Below, piece by piece: positions 11,798 to 22,809 of a stretch of 64,000 nucleotides of DNA. The stretch lies in contig JAIUPT010000038.1 of the NCBI GenBank assembly GCA_022315425.1, positions 2,223,501 through 2,287,500 of the forward strand, written 5' to 3'. Origin of the DNA: Pseudevernia furfuracea (taxonomy: Eukaryota; Ascomycota; Lecanoromycetes; Lecanorales; Parmeliaceae). Position 1 is the first letter of the stretch. Each line of letters starts with the position of its first letter. A program made the translations under genes and the position numbers. The notes under the pieces are model-generated. The model was not told the origin of the DNA, did no database searches, and worked only from the letters and a program-made list of their open reading frames with translations.

Positions 11798-12590
11798 AGT
11801 CGAAGAGTGTCTGCACTTTGCAGTAGGGATGTTGGAGATTTTGGAGGTGTTGGATGAAAGGTTGTGCAGTTATAAAGTGGTTTCCATCCGATAGACTGCG
11901 AAATGCATCAGGTACTCTAAAGAAATCCAAGCGGTCCACCACTTGAGGCCGTGGGATGCCGACTAACCGCTCGACCGCTCGGCTAGCGGGAGAAGGCGAT
12001 TCAATGATTGGGGCCCAGGGAGAAAGAGTGATGGACTTTGCGTTGATGAGACTGAGAGCTCGGATAAGACAGAAAGAGACAGAGAGGATGGAGAGAGGGA
12101 GAGAGGGAAAGAGGGAAAAAAGTGAATGTTGCGCTTGAAAGGCTTTGGGAATTCGTTCATTCAGCTAGAGTACTGGGAGACTGTTTCTTCTGATCATCTT
12201 TCCACACGGCGGTATCTAAACCTTGCTGCAACTCTCGGGCGATGATACTCCGTCAATTAGGTAGTCGAGGTAGGTAAGGTAGTTACATATAGAAATGTGA
12301 AAGTGCAGAAGGGACTCAGTCTCTTCTGAACCAAGCTTCCAGGCCGTCGTATTCGTATTCAAGCCTAAGCACCCCAGTACCCCAGGCACCATGGCGCCCC
12401 GCAAAAGACTAAGGACCGCCCCGGAAGCCTCTCGAAATTGAGCTTAGCTCCCGCAACCATGTAATGCTTATGCTTATGCTGTCATTCAAACCCCACACCA
12501 CCAGTAACCAACATCTTCCTGATATTGCTTACTTATCTTTCTACCTCTATCCCAAATGCCTCTTACTGCATCTTACCGGCGCCGCTGTAG
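11798..12590. promoter_or_regulatory. Divergent promoter region
   Basis: Lies between the minus-strand GMC gene and the plus-strand DUF4050 gene and should hold both promoters. A purine (GA)-rich tract runs about 12060-12120 with a matching pyrimidine tract on the other strand. No clear TATA box was chosen. Confidence 0.4.
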
Positions 12591-13625
12591 ATGGTGAACG
12601 TCCACATACACTGGGGTAGTTCCCTAGAAGATTTACCACCAATGCAGAATTCCTCCGCCGATAATTTACCTTCCTTGTCCTCCACATTAACCACGGACAC
12701 CACTGAGAATACGTCCAGTGGTGGTCACGAGACCCCCTCCCTCTCGAACCATGTATCAGATCTACAGCCCAGAGCTACGAAAAGACCAGTCACTTCCAAT
12801 GTGAACGGTGAAGCAGTTCGAACCGCGAAACAGCAGATCCGCTCAAAGCTACGAGAAGACTGGACATGGCTACCCACATCCTCTCCTCCAGGCGCTCTAG
12901 AATCTCCAGATACCGTCTCCGAATGGCGTGAACGTGACTCCGACTCCTCACTTGTCTCCTCATTCATATCCTCATTAGAAGATCCCAAGCCCGATCCGTA
13001 CAAATACGACAGCCCAGACTCGTTACACCAGCCAGTACTCTTGCGCAAGCGCAAAAAAAGGCGTCGAGTGAAGGAGGAAATGGAATGGAATGAAGGTCTA
13101 AGGATATACGCTGAGCGCAGAGATGCGTGGACTGGAGCAAGAACAAGGCCAAGGACGCCGCCGCCGACTTTCAAACCTCCATTTGAATCGCCCTACTCAC
13201 AAGCGCAACCTCCCACAGACGACGCTACCTCCTCCCCGCCCTCTCCACGTACTGTCGTTCCCATCGTTCCTCCCATACTGCCACCGAATCATCCCATTCG
13301 CGCCACTGTGCAACCAGCAACTTACCCCCAGATCTACAGCAAAATCGTCATCCAAGGCCTGTCACCTACCGTTCCCATAAATCTCAAAGACGTCGTCAAC
13401 TCTCTGGTTATCGGATGGAAGAAAGACGGAGAATGGCCTCCTAAAAACGACGCAGAGAAAGCTGGCCAAGCACAAGCAGCAACAACCGGAGTAGGAATGG
13501 GTATGGGTATGGGTGGGCACCCGAGAAAGGCGGTTAGGAGAAGTGTGGGAAAGGTGAAGAGGGTGCTGGGGTTTGGACATGGCGAGGATGAGGGTGGGGA
13601 AGAAGCCGAGGGGAAGCCATTCTGA
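12591..13625 (+). CDS. DUF4050 / Gag1-like clamp domain protein
   Basis: A 344-residue single-exon frame from ATG 12591. Conserved-looking blocks are, in order: REDWTWLP (about 88), SEWRERDSD, KEEMEWNEGLRIYAERRDAWTGAR (split in two here: EWNEGLRIYAERRDAW, then TGAR), and a C-terminal PIVPPILPPNHPIRATVQP with YPQIYSKIVIQGLSPTVPIN and LVIGWKKDGEWPP. This arrangement matches the fungal DUF4050 family, now called the Gag1-like clamp domain. The N-terminus and the Gly/Met-rich tail (GVGMGMGMGG) look disordered. Molecular role is not established from sequence. A stretch resembling a 3' splice site (GCTGTAG) abuts the ATG, so a small upstream exon is possible. Confidence 0.7.
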   Translation: MVNVHIHWGSSLEDLPPMQNSSADNLPSLSSTLTTDTTENTSSGGHETPSLSNHVSDLQPRATKRPVTSNVNGEAVRTAKQQIRSKLREDWTWLPTSSPPGALESPDTVSEWRERDSDSSLVSSFISSLEDPKPDPYKYDSPDSLHQPVLLRKRKKRRRVKEEMEWNEGLRIYAERRDAWTGARTRPRTPPPTFKPPFESPYSQAQPPTDDATSSPPSPRTVVPIVPPILPPNHPIRATVQPATYPQIYSKIVIQGLSPTVPINLKDVVNSLVIGWKKDGEWPPKNDAEKAGQAQAATTGVGMGMGMGGHPRKAVRRSVGKVKRVLGFGHGEDEGGEEAEGKPF

Positions 13626-13892
13626 GAGCTGGTAGATATACAAGAAGTGGAATGTGCTATCTGTACAGGCATGGTAGGATGGCGTACTGTTTTCATGTGC
13701 ACGGTTACTAGCAATGTTGATGACAGCCGGCGTCTGACTTGACGGATTGTAGATATTGATCTTCTTTGCAGTATATAGTCAATACCGGCCCCCGAATCAT
13801 CTGTTCATGGCCCTGCTTCCACTGGGCTGCGTTCCCTCCTCATCCCTGCTTCGTCGTGAGCTCCCGATCTTGTACCACGGGTGACAACCCTA

Positions 13893-14699
13893 TCAAGAGG
13901 TCTCCCTCTTGACCTTGGATCCTTCACTCTTGACCTTTGCCTCGCCTTTCACCTTCGCTGCTGGCCCACGAACCCGATTCTTCTTCACAGCCTTCTCACC
14001 CACCACCTTCACCCCGTCCCCCGAAGTCGAAGGAGCCGCTCGTTTCCTCGCAGTCCCCTTAGACTTGGCCGCCAGCTCCGCCTCCGCCTTCCTCCTCCCC
14101 TCAAACGCCCCCTGAATCTCCCCCATCTTGACATTCACCGCCGTAATGTCACTCACCCACGCCCCACCCCCAGCCTTGACCTTATCTTCCAGGCCGCCGA
14201 GGTCGGCAAATTGCCACGCATTGCGGCTGATGTTGCCGAGACCGCCCACGCAAACGAGCTTGCGGGTGGGATCGTCGGTCAGGGTGTCCTTCACTTCGAT
14301 CGAGTGCGGGTGCTTGGAGATGTTGTAGTCGTAGGTCCAAAATCTCCCGGGACCGGTCAATGTCTTTTTCATCCAGGCACCTACTGCAAAATCCGTTCCG
14401 TACGATGTCGGTGTCATATCGTACCCTTGATCCGGCGCCGTCCAGAGCGCGGCGAAGGTTGCTTTTAGCTTGTTAGGATCGTCACGCTTGGTGACGTTTA
14501 AAGGGTTCTGATCCACCATTTTGAACACCCATGATGTGCAGAGTTCGACAGTCCAGCCGAATGCGGCTGCGATGGCGGAGTGGAGCTCGGTGAATGTTAT
14601 TTCGGAGGGTACGCTGAGGAGGCGGCTAATGGTTGGGTTAGAGGTGCGGCAGAGGGTGATTTGGAGGAGGCAGTTGGGTTGGAGGGACGTGGGAGGCAT
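13893..14699 (-). CDS. Plasmid pRiA4b ORF-3-like protein
   Basis: 268 residues from ATG 14699. The first 140 residues follow the PRiA4_ORF3 fold: LLQITLCRTSNPTISRLLSV, then TFTELHSAIAAAFGW (strand-helix around a conserved FGW) and, later, FWTYDYNISKHPHSIEV, equivalent to the YxYDFGDxWxHxI block of bacterial members. The last 80 residues are Lys/Ala-rich and probably nuclear or nucleic-acid associated (KKNRVRGPAAKVKGEAKVK). The family is named from an Agrobacterium plasmid and also occurs in fungi; function is unknown. A decayed second copy lies about 1 kb further right on the same strand, showing local duplication. Confidence 0.7.
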   Translation of the reverse strand: MPPTSLQPNCLLQITLCRTSNPTISRLLSVPSEITFTELHSAIAAAFGWTVELCTSWVFKMVDQNPLNVTKRDDPNKLKATFAALWTAPDQGYDMTPTSYGTDFAVGAWMKKTLTGPGRFWTYDYNISKHPHSIEVKDTLTDDPTRKLVCVGGLGNISRNAWQFADLGGLEDKVKAGGGAWVSDITAVNVKMGEIQGAFEGRRKAEAELAAKSKGTARKRAAPSTSGDGVKVVGEKAVKKNRVRGPAAKVKGEAKVKSEGSKVKRETS

Positions 14700-15659
14700 G
14701 TTGTGGTTATGTTTGGGGAAGAGATTCGGTGGACTGGTTGGTGTTCACTGGATTATGGTATGGATGTTGAATGAGATGATAGTTGGATGGACAACAAGAC
14801 AGACCGGGCTGTTATTTATGTATTGTGCTTGAGACATAGCTGCAAAGCACAGGATTCACTGTTCTGGTGGGAAACGTTGGGTTCACCTCAGATATTTGCT
14901 GGTATGCCCGCGTATTGGTGACCTTTTTGTCAGAGACTGTTCTTGGGAGTGAATTTGTTTGGAAAGGGGTGACGTTTTTGTCAGGGACTGTTCTTGGGAG
15001 TGAATTTGTTTTGTAAGGGGTGCGGAGAATGGGAATTTGAGCGATAGTTTCAAGGTCAGTACATATAGGCTGGGCAGATGAAGGTGTACTCACTAATGAA
15101 AAACACATACACAGGCTACTAAAAAGAGAGACTGTTTGCCTATGTGCCTCCTCTCTAGTGGTCGACTGACCTCCGCAGAGTTTTGTCCTGCTTGGCATAG
15201 GTCTATCCTGCCATACTTGGCTGGCTCGAGGGCAATAAGCCCATGTTTGTCGCATATAAACCTGCTTTAGTAGAGACGGAATGGAATGGAGAGGTCGGGA
15301 AGCTCTAAGTGATTTTGTGCTTATGGTGACATTCAGGTTGATGAAATCAAGCTTAGTAATTTGAAGACGATCTCCAGGACAATGCTTGCTATTCTTGATT
15401 TCCCCCCTCAAGGGTCAGGAGAGCTTGCTTTGATATACATTCTCTCGGACGATTTTCCTTTTCACAATGCTATTTCCTTGACTGGCTGTCAATGGAACTT
15501 AGACACCCATGGATCTTGTGTCGTCCCTCTTCATCCTGACGCGATCTTCATTCGTTTTGACTCCACCTTATAAAGGCGAGAGCGGACCTCATCAAGATTT
15601 AACTCCCAGGTACTTGGACCACCATATGAGACCTCATGCAGGCCAGTGCGCCCCTCACC
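14700..15659. other. Intergenic between the two pRiA4b ORF-3 copies
   Basis: Contains a 51-bp tandem duplication (separate entry). A long minus-strand open frame covers part of it but has no ATG start and a composition created by the repeat. No gene supported. Confidence 0.4.
14920..15021. repeat. 51-bp direct tandem repeat, two copies
   Basis: The unit containing TTTTTGTCAG(A/G)GACTGTTC and TTGGGAGTGAATTTGTTT occurs at about 14920 and again 51 bp later, with few mismatches. Confidence 0.8.
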
Positions 15660-16124
15660 CTAGGTTCTCTGCGTCGTATGACCTTGCCCACTAAGATATT
15701 CGATGCTACCATCAGTCTTATCAGCGGAGCATCCAAGCATTTGAATCACATGGATGAAACCGTTATTATAGTCGTAATTTATTACTTTTCGCACTTCCAA
15801 CGAGTGCCTAGGTAGGGAAGTAGTCGGCGTCTTCACCATCGACATCATGACCATCTCCTTCCGCGAGAAGTTGGAGCAGAGACCCCATGCTTGTTGGTTC
15901 CTTGGCCTCATAAGGGTTAACTTTCACAACAATGAAAGTCGGAAATAGGCCACCCTCGTCAACAGTATCCTCAGGAGATCAACCAAAGCTTGCCTTAATA
16001 GCTTGACTAAGCTCCCAGAAAGTGACAGTCGGAGTCACTGACAGTAGGCGGGTGACAACCGGACTTGATGTTTTCAGGAGCGTTATCTGCAGGAGGAAGT
16101 TGCGGTCCGAGCGTTGGTAGGCAT
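15660..16124 (-). pseudogene. Decayed pRiA4b ORF-3-like copy
   Basis: Reading the minus strand from ATG 16124 gives a short out-of-frame start, then in the next frame NFLLQITLLKTSSPVVTRLL and TFWELSQAIKASFG, closely matching the intact gene at 13893-14699 (LLQITLCRTSNPTISRLL, TFTELHSAIAAAFG). A TGA falls exactly where the conserved Trp follows FG. Downstream, in yet another frame, INYDYNNGFIHVIQM matches WTYDYNISKHPHSIEV, ending at a stop at 15660. At least two frame changes and one stop therefore interrupt the homology. This is a broken paralog, not a spliced gene: no intron joins the pieces cleanly. Confidence 0.7.
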
Positions 16125-16436
16125 GCTGCGCTGGCTATTAGAAACACCCTTGTATCAGCAAACCGCAGAGAGCCTTACTCTGCAACTGCGACTCAGTTCT
16201 AAAATCCTATGATGAAGGATGAGTGATCTGATGGCTACGGTAATAGTAGACTAAGGAGTGTAGAAATCGATTTCAGACCGAATGAAGGAGGCTTCGAGGT
16301 TCCGAGGTGATCCGATCAAAAGAACAAGGCGTGGAGTAGTGGGAAAACTCTCATCGGACCACGATTACTCTGATGTCTATTTGATACTCACTTTAGGCTT
16401 GACCCTTTGTATAATATGGTCATTCCGATACATTTA
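16125..16436. other. Intergenic
   Basis: Between the 3' end of BET4 and the pRiA4b pseudogene. Nothing recognised. Confidence 0.4.
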
Positions 16437-17678
16437 TCAGGTTGTCTGGCTTTTCAAGTCATTCCACCTTCCGGCCCTCAAAGGATCCAATTTTGTAAGC
16501 TCAGCAATATAGTCCTCGATAAGATCTTCTTTCTCAAGCCATTCATTTCCAAGATTGCGGTATAAAATATTTAGACTTATCAATGATTGATAGATCCATC
16601 TGCAATCCTCGGCGCCATCGAGCATGTCACGAACTTTGAGGATCTCTTCGTGGACATAGGTTGACCTTTCCGCTTTTGTAAGATCCGGTGCCATCGAATT
16701 GGCAGCATACTTTGAGTCGAATGTGCACATCAGGTACTGGTGATAGAACCATAGAGACTGGTCATCGGAACCCGCCCATAGCGCTCGCTCGATCAGCTCG
16801 AGCTCTTGCCAGCACGTCAGCTGTTAATAGATGGAGCTTTCTCGGGAATCTGTTTACCTTTGTCCAGAAAACTCCGCCTTGCCTGATGGTCTGCTACCCT
16901 CTTATCAAGAAGTCTGGGGATCAATTTGCTCCGGTTGTGCCAGGCAGAAAAATTTGACAGGTTCGAATTGATCATCTTCGTCGTGTACTCAAATTCTGTC
17001 TCAGTCAAATCTGTATTCGAGTCTTCAGCTTGGAGCTCTATGCTTTCCAAAGCTGAGATGACAGTCCTCCGATAGCCCCAGCCGTGGAAGTTCCTGCTGT
17101 CAAGACTCAGCATCTTGCCTACTAGCGCAAGCTCCTGCTGCCAGAATTTCCGTCTTTCGACTGCTGGAAGAAGTCTGGTGGTACCATCGAGGAGCCAGAG
17201 ACGATAATTCCATATCCAGTAACATTTTGGGAACTTTCGCTGGAGAGGCATGAGGAGAGCAAGCTCGTCGCAGATGAGATCGATGACAGCTTTATAGTTT
17301 GGAGTGGCACCAACATTCGAACCTTGAGAGCTTGCAAGCTCAAATTGGTGCCTTAGTATCAAACGTCGATGGTTCCAGATTGTATAGTACTCGGGGTTCC
17401 ATTTCAACAATTTGGATGTCAGTTCTAACGTCTCGGTGGTAAACTGATGCTCTCGAATCTAGGTACTCATGAGTAACAAAAATGACACCTGGCGGATCTG
17501 CCTACTCTATCATTCACGGAATTTACTAGTCCCTTGTAGTCCTCGATCTTCCGTTCCTCCTTTTTCCGGTCCTGATCTGTTACTGGTTGTACCCCACTGG
17601 CACGATATACGCCATGCTGTAGGTTTCTCGTCAGCGGAGAAGCTCTATGAGACAACAATCCTGACATACACTCGCCAT
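16437..17678 (-). CDS. BET4: Rab geranylgeranyltransferase alpha subunit
   Basis: Four exons fit exactly: 17670-17678, 17506-17616, 16858-17458 and 16437-16804; 362 residues. The 9-nt first exon encodes MAS, and splicing gives MASHGVYRASG, the usual start of fungal BET4. Prenyltransferase alpha repeats are visible: NPEYYTIWNHRR, FPKCYWIWNYRLWLL, SRNFHGWGYRRTVI, LSNFSAWHNRSKLI and DQSLWFYHQYL. Introns are 47-53 nt with CTGAC/CTCAT branch sites. With the BET2 beta subunit and an escort protein this enzyme adds geranylgeranyl groups to Rab GTPase C-termini, needed for vesicle traffic. The gene is divergent from the APC/C activator with about 300 bp between starts. Confidence 0.92.
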
Positions 17679-17981
17679 ATTGCGCCTTGCACGACTGCAG
17701 TGCTGTAGGCAAGAATGCTTGGAGGAAGTCGCGATGATGTTGATGCCTCAAGTCAGCCCTAGAATCTTGGCGCTCGCCTCCTCCGCAGAATCCGCCCCCA
17801 AACTCTTGTCTTCCTTCTACATACCCGACCATCGACGTCGAGGATCAGACGTATACTATTCGTTTACTAATATGATTCACAGGAATTGCTAGGACTTCAG
17901 GTGACCTCGAGCTTGCATTCATTTGCTCGATACATTCATTACGTCGTCTCTTTTGCTACTTGCATACGCGTCGCCAATGCA
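17679..17981. promoter_or_regulatory. Divergent promoter, BET4 / APC/C activator
   Basis: About 300 bp separates the two outward-facing start codons, so both promoters must lie here. No TATA box or named operator was recognised. Confidence 0.4.
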
Positions 17982-20750
17982 ATGCACCGTATCATCTCCG
18001 CCTCTGTAGATGACAATCTTTACTCTGCGGACCTTCTCTGTGCTTCAGAAGTTCGCTTCACTCGACTCTCCCATTCTGCATCGGCCATTGAACTTCGAGG
18101 ATCTCGGCAACCCAAATATGCTGGCGCCAGACCTCGCAAGTGCAAGGGCCGACCTTCTCTTCGTGCTGCTTCTTCTGTTCCCTTGAATGAGACCAGCAAC
18201 AGTTCTCACACATCTAGCTCGAAATCTGATCGTAGCGGATCAAAAGCCCACTTGCCTTCTTCAGACGATTCTGAGTACGCCGAGAGCTGCATTCCAAGTG
18301 CGGATCACGGCTTGAGTGATGGTGGAGGCTCGTATCAGTCACCGCCTGCCTCGGAGTATGATCTTCCTAGCACCCCATCAATCAAATGTCGCACCAGTCA
18401 AGACCTTGACCCTTCTCCTTTCCCTCTGACTCCAGTACCATTATTAACATTTAGTCCGACCTCAGCCACTGACGACGAGGGACCTCGAACACCAAGAGGA
18501 CGAGGCATCGGTACTTCAGTAAGATGCCGGACTCCATCGGCATCACCGGATCGATACATCTCCAATCGCTACACACCGCAGGATGCCTCAAAAACATTCC
18601 GCCTAAGCAAACCCTCCCAACAGCTTTCGAGCTTGGAGAGGCTTTTGCGGCACCCTTCAGCTAGTCCAGACCCATTTGGTCCTTTGAATGTCAGGCGGTT
18701 ACGGGAGGCAAGAATCAATGCTTCTGCCAATGCAAATCCACGAGCTGTCCAACCTCGCACCCGCACGACCGGAACCACGAACGTGCAACATCCTCCTCAG
18801 GACCCCCTCGCAATTCAGAACAGGCAAGTCAGTGCAGGTGCAGTATGGAACGTTGGTGGAGGCTCTCAAGCAACACCGTCAGGTCCTATCCGAGGAATCT
18901 CCGACGGACGAGGCGGCTTTATTAGCAGTGGATCGAACGCACCAATGTTCACGTCTCATTTCTTTGATGATGATACTCTGGATCAAGACAACAGCCAGCT
19001 GGAAAGCCGGCTGGCTGTCGCCTTGGATATTGATCAGACCAGCAGGATACTGGTTATTTCCCGGTCTCCCGTGCAAGCTAGGAGTGTTAGCACCGGCTTC
19101 ATTGGAACAAAGCGACAGCATCCTTATGTCAATTCTCGGACACGATGGATGAACGGTCAGTGGGTCCAGGAAGGCTCGCAGGCGCGTGAGTCTACCATTT
19201 TTCTTGCTTGCTGTCAACCTGGGCACCCAGGGGCACTGGTTTTGTTGGCCTGCTAACGTAACGAGGATCTGCAGCAAGGAAGCATCAGAAGACAGAGCCC
19301 AGAGCGGTCCCCACCACGCCCTTCAGATAAGTCCTCGATCGAGCCCAGGAGAGAGCATGTCTGATTGGACCCCACAGTGCTGGATGCTCCCAATCTGCGG
19401 GATGATTATTACTGCACCGTTCTCGCTTACTGCCATACCGCTCGTACTCTTGCCGTCGGTCTAGGTAATAGAGTTTATCTTTGGTCGGAAACATTTGGAG
19501 TTCGCTACCCCCCAGATGATCCAGATATCCGCGAGTCGACTTATGTCACGTCGCTGGCCTTCTCTTCCACCGAGGGTGGCCATAGTATCCTAGCCATCGG
19601 ACGTAATACAGGACACCTCAGTCTTTGGAGTCTGGCTGATCCCGAGAATATCAGATTTCAGTCGCGACAGCCATGTGCCATTGCCTGTGTATCTTTCAAG
19701 CCTGTCACCACTCGCAGGCCATCAGAGCGCTTTGGCTGCATGATGGCAACCGAAGAGCTTCTGGTGGGTGACGAAGTTGGCAACGTCTATTATTACTCTG
19801 TCGAGTGGATGAGCAAGCAACAAGTTGACATACATGGATGGACAGGAGCTATGACCCTGATGGCGAAGATTTCAGTCCACAGTCAGCAGCTATGTGGCCT
19901 CGCTTGGTCGCCTGATGGGGAATACTTTGCTACAGGCGCAAATGACAACATCTGCTGCTTATTTGAGGCCAAAGATGTTCTGGCACCTCCTGAACCCCCA
20001 CAAGATTCCTCGACATACTTCAGAAGTCCGCTACAAACGATTATTGGTGGTTTTGGGTTACCGAACTTTCTCACAAGAACACAGACTCCCTCCGAGGTTA
20101 TGGGCGTCTTGGCCAACGGTGTACATGTCCAGCGCACCAGAATTGTTCCCGGCCAGAATGGATCGCTCCTCATCGGCGAGGGGCGCCAAAAGCACAGATG
20201 GGTTCACAGTGCCGCTATCAAAGCTATCGCTTTCTGTCCGTGGCAGCGTGGGTTGATTGCAACGGGCGGTGGCTCCAACGACCGAGCAATCCATTTTTAC
20301 CATACTTTTTCAGGGGCCTGCCTTGCTACCATCAACTGCTATGCCCAAGTCACGTCGCTGATCTGGTCAACAACACGCCGAGAGATTGCAGCCACATTTG
20401 GCTACGCACAACCCGATCATCCCTATCGCGTTGCTGTCTTCTCATGGCCCGAGTGCCAGCAGGTCATCGCTATACCATGGCAAAGCGACATGCGCGCCCT
20501 TTACGCTATTCCTTACCCTGGTGGCCCTGGCGAGACAACATCCGACGGGAGTATGGGCGAGATGTGGTATTCGAGGACAAGAGACGAAGGGTGCATTGTG
20601 GTCGCGTGCTCCGATGAGTCAGTGAAGTTCCATGAGGTGTGGTGTGGGCCAAGAAAGTCTACGGGTGTGCATATGGGATTGTTGGGTGGGAGTGATATTC
20701 TGGAAGGTTTGGAGGGGATTGAGAAAGACGGGGTAGAAGTTATTCGTTGA
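17982..20750 (+). CDS. Cdc20/Cdh1-family APC/C activator, Ama1/Mfr1-like
   Basis: Start ATG 17982. A C-box (SPDRYISNRYTPQ, DRYI near residue 190) binds the APC/C, and the protein ends in Ile-Arg, the IR tail that docks on APC3. A seven-bladed WD40 propeller fills the C-terminal half (VLDAPNLRDDYYCTVLAY, then blades such as CGLAWSPDGEYFATGANDN and AIAFCPWQRGLIATGGGSND). Exon 1 ends at 19185; an 89-nt intron (19186-19274) leads to a short exon encoding PRKHQKTEPRAVPTTPFR; exon 3 starts at 19378. The second junction is odd: the expected donor reads CAG-ATAAGT rather than CAG-GTAAGT and the frame hits TAA, so this exon cannot be joined by a standard GT-AG intron. Divergent N-terminus and spliced form resemble the meiotic Ama1/Mfr1 subgroup. 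Confidence 0.8.
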
Positions 20751-21066
20751 GACATCCGCTTTCGTTATGAGCGTGGCGCTGGCCGAGTCCTTTGTCTTTC
20801 TGTAAAAGTAATAACGTGGACCCATTGATCGTAACAGCGAAAAATCGTAAGAAAAAATCAATTCCAACCTCTCTCCACCTCAGAGAAGATTTCGTCCTCA
20901 ATTTCATGCCATACCAAACTATGGTCCCTGACCTCCCATCCTCATCCTCCACCTGCGGATGTTCAATCACAAATTTAACTCCTCGTGCCTCCGCAACCCG
21001 TTGGGATACTCAGTCGCGCCTTGACCTCGAGTCCATCTTTTCAGCTTTGAACACCATCTAATCTCC
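20751..21066. other. Convergent 3' region
   Basis: Between two convergent genes. No gene or repeat seen. Confidence 0.4.
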
Positions 21067-21675
21067 TTACACCGCTTCTGTCATTCCGTACTTGGTGAAA
21101 TACTTGGGAACGTGCGCTGTTGCCTTTGTCGCAGAACGCTGCGGGCAGGAGACTGGCTTGTTGATGGTGTTTTCCGATCTGGATCTTTTTTCCAAGACAC
21201 GAAGAGGGGTTGTGGCGCCGTAGTTGCTGCTGCGGACGGATACCTTCTCGTTCGCGCAGGTGCAAGATTGCAGGTCGGTGAGTGGTTGACGGGTTTTCTT
21301 CTCGTGGTGTGATTGGTGTTGTGAGGGTAGGAGAGCTGCTTTCTCATCTTTCTCTCCTGGTAGATCCTTTTCCTCGTCTGAAACTGCCCTAGTGTGTCTT
21401 GTTGATCGGCGGTGGTTGATGTACATGCTGGGGCCGATGCGGATTGCGATGACGACGCCGATGACGACGCCGATGAAGAGCAGATAGGAGAGGATGTACA
21501 TGGCGATCCTCATATCTGTGTCGAGAACGGGTGTAGCCATGCTGAAGATGTTGCCCATGGTTGGGAAATGGATCTGCGGGGTTGGGAATTTGGTGCGTGG
21601 ACTGAAGAGGACGGAGGAGAATTCAAGTGTCTGGACACACTGGCTTGCTAAGAGAGCCAGCGCAACTGTGCTCAT
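21067..21675 (-). CDS. Small single-pass membrane protein, unknown
   Basis: The first ATG in frame is 21675 (MSTVALALLA), giving 202 residues. A second ATG at 21558 gives MGNIFSMATP, which fits the N-myristoylation pattern (Gly2, Ser6). A strong transmembrane segment, MYILSYLLFIGVVIGVVIAI, follows 17 residues after that Met, then a basic hydrophilic tail (YINHRRSTRHTR) with Ser/Lys-rich disordered sequence. The tail includes an acidic stretch (SDEEKDLPGEKDEK). No homologous family recognised. Which Met is used decides whether there is an N-terminal hydrophobic stretch. The gene model is plausible but unproven. Confidence 0.4.
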   Translation of the reverse strand: MSTVALALLASQCVQTLEFSSVLFSPRTKFPTPQIHFPTMGNIFSMATPVLDTDMRIAMYILSYLLFIGVVIGVVIAIRIGPSMYINHRRSTRHTRAVSDEEKDLPGEKDEKAALLPSQHQSHHEKKTRQPLTDLQSCTCANEKVSVRSSNYGATTPLRVLEKRSRSENTINKPVSCPQRSATKATAHVPKYFTKYGMTEAV

Positions 21676-22809
21676 GTTGTGGACTATAGAAAAGCTTAGC
21701 AGCGCAAGAACACAGTTCTTGGTCTGTGTTGACTCTTTCCAACACAAAGCTTAGGGTCGAGCTTCTGTGGCCTTCCGATGAGGACGGTCAGTAATTCGTA
21801 AGCATCTTCGAGGCCTAGATTTCTGGGCTCAAGCTTCCCACAACCCTACCAGGAATGCTATGTTGAACTGTGTCATGTCTGTGACTATTTCCAGTTAAGC
21901 TATTCACGACGATATTGGCCGCGTAAGGTGCTCTTAAAGAGATCGTTGGATAGATTAAATTCCCTCCAAGCGCTTCTTCCTTGTTTGAAGTGCTCTTTTT
22001 GCGGTGGTAGGGTCGTCTTGCGCGCGGCTGTGCTTCACTGTTTCGGTCAATGTATTGGTAGGAGTCTGCTGCACTCGTGATTTCCTATGGTGCTCGTCAT
22101 GCATGGAGTAGATGGGATGCCAAAGGCTCCAAGATCCATAATGAGAAAGAAGTGCAACACCCAAGTACCAGTGCATTGATCAGGGTTTCAACCAACGTCA
22201 CATAGTGTTTGAGCCATTTCCGGTCAATGGAGTCCCAGTAGAGTTGTAGAAGAGGACGGAGCACGCGAAGGAAACAAAGGAAAAGTAGGAAAAGTAGCCT
22301 CCACCTTCCGTGGACTCTGCGAATGTGGGTCTAGCTGAGTGGATGTGTGCTTTTGAGCAAAACCAGGACGGTGGTAACACAAGGCTAGTCTGTGCATCTT
22401 TGTTTAGTGCAACTGCAGTCTGCAATGAAAGGCAGAGCGCATCAAAACAAAGGACAGCAAAGCTACCAAGCATTGGGACGTGGGACACAATGACCTCATC
22501 CTCGGGGAGACAGTTCCCTGGGAAACATGATGTTGATATTCATGAAAATGCTACAGAAAGCTCATGGTATAGCGAATCTTCCTAGACGATCCTTGAATCC
22601 ACGGCAGTGAAAAGGTGGAGCTGAGGATCGATGTCTTGGCGTGAGTCTTGGCATTTCGAGCACTCAGCCTCTCAGCCTTATGCATCAGCTAGTGCGTCTT
22701 AGCTCGCACAAAGTCTCGCTAGGCGAAAATCCAGCTCGACCTCACTTCTCCCACCGCACAAAACCAACCTCCACCATCTTGACGTTCACCCCCCCCCCCA
22801 GCCGTCAGG
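21676..22809. other. Gene-poor stretch upstream of eS6
   Basis: Short frames only. A run of C residues (22789-22799) lies just before the eS6 start. It probably includes the eS6 promoter; a pyrimidine-rich stretch precedes the ATG, as is common for ribosomal protein genes. Confidence 0.4.

Noticed and set aside
12725..13714. Minus-strand frames opposite the DUF4050 gene
   Set aside because: Overlap a better-supported gene with conserved blocks on the plus strand.
14812..15411. 199-codon minus-strand frame
   Set aside because: No ATG start, and part of the frame exists only because a 51-bp tandem repeat is a multiple of three.
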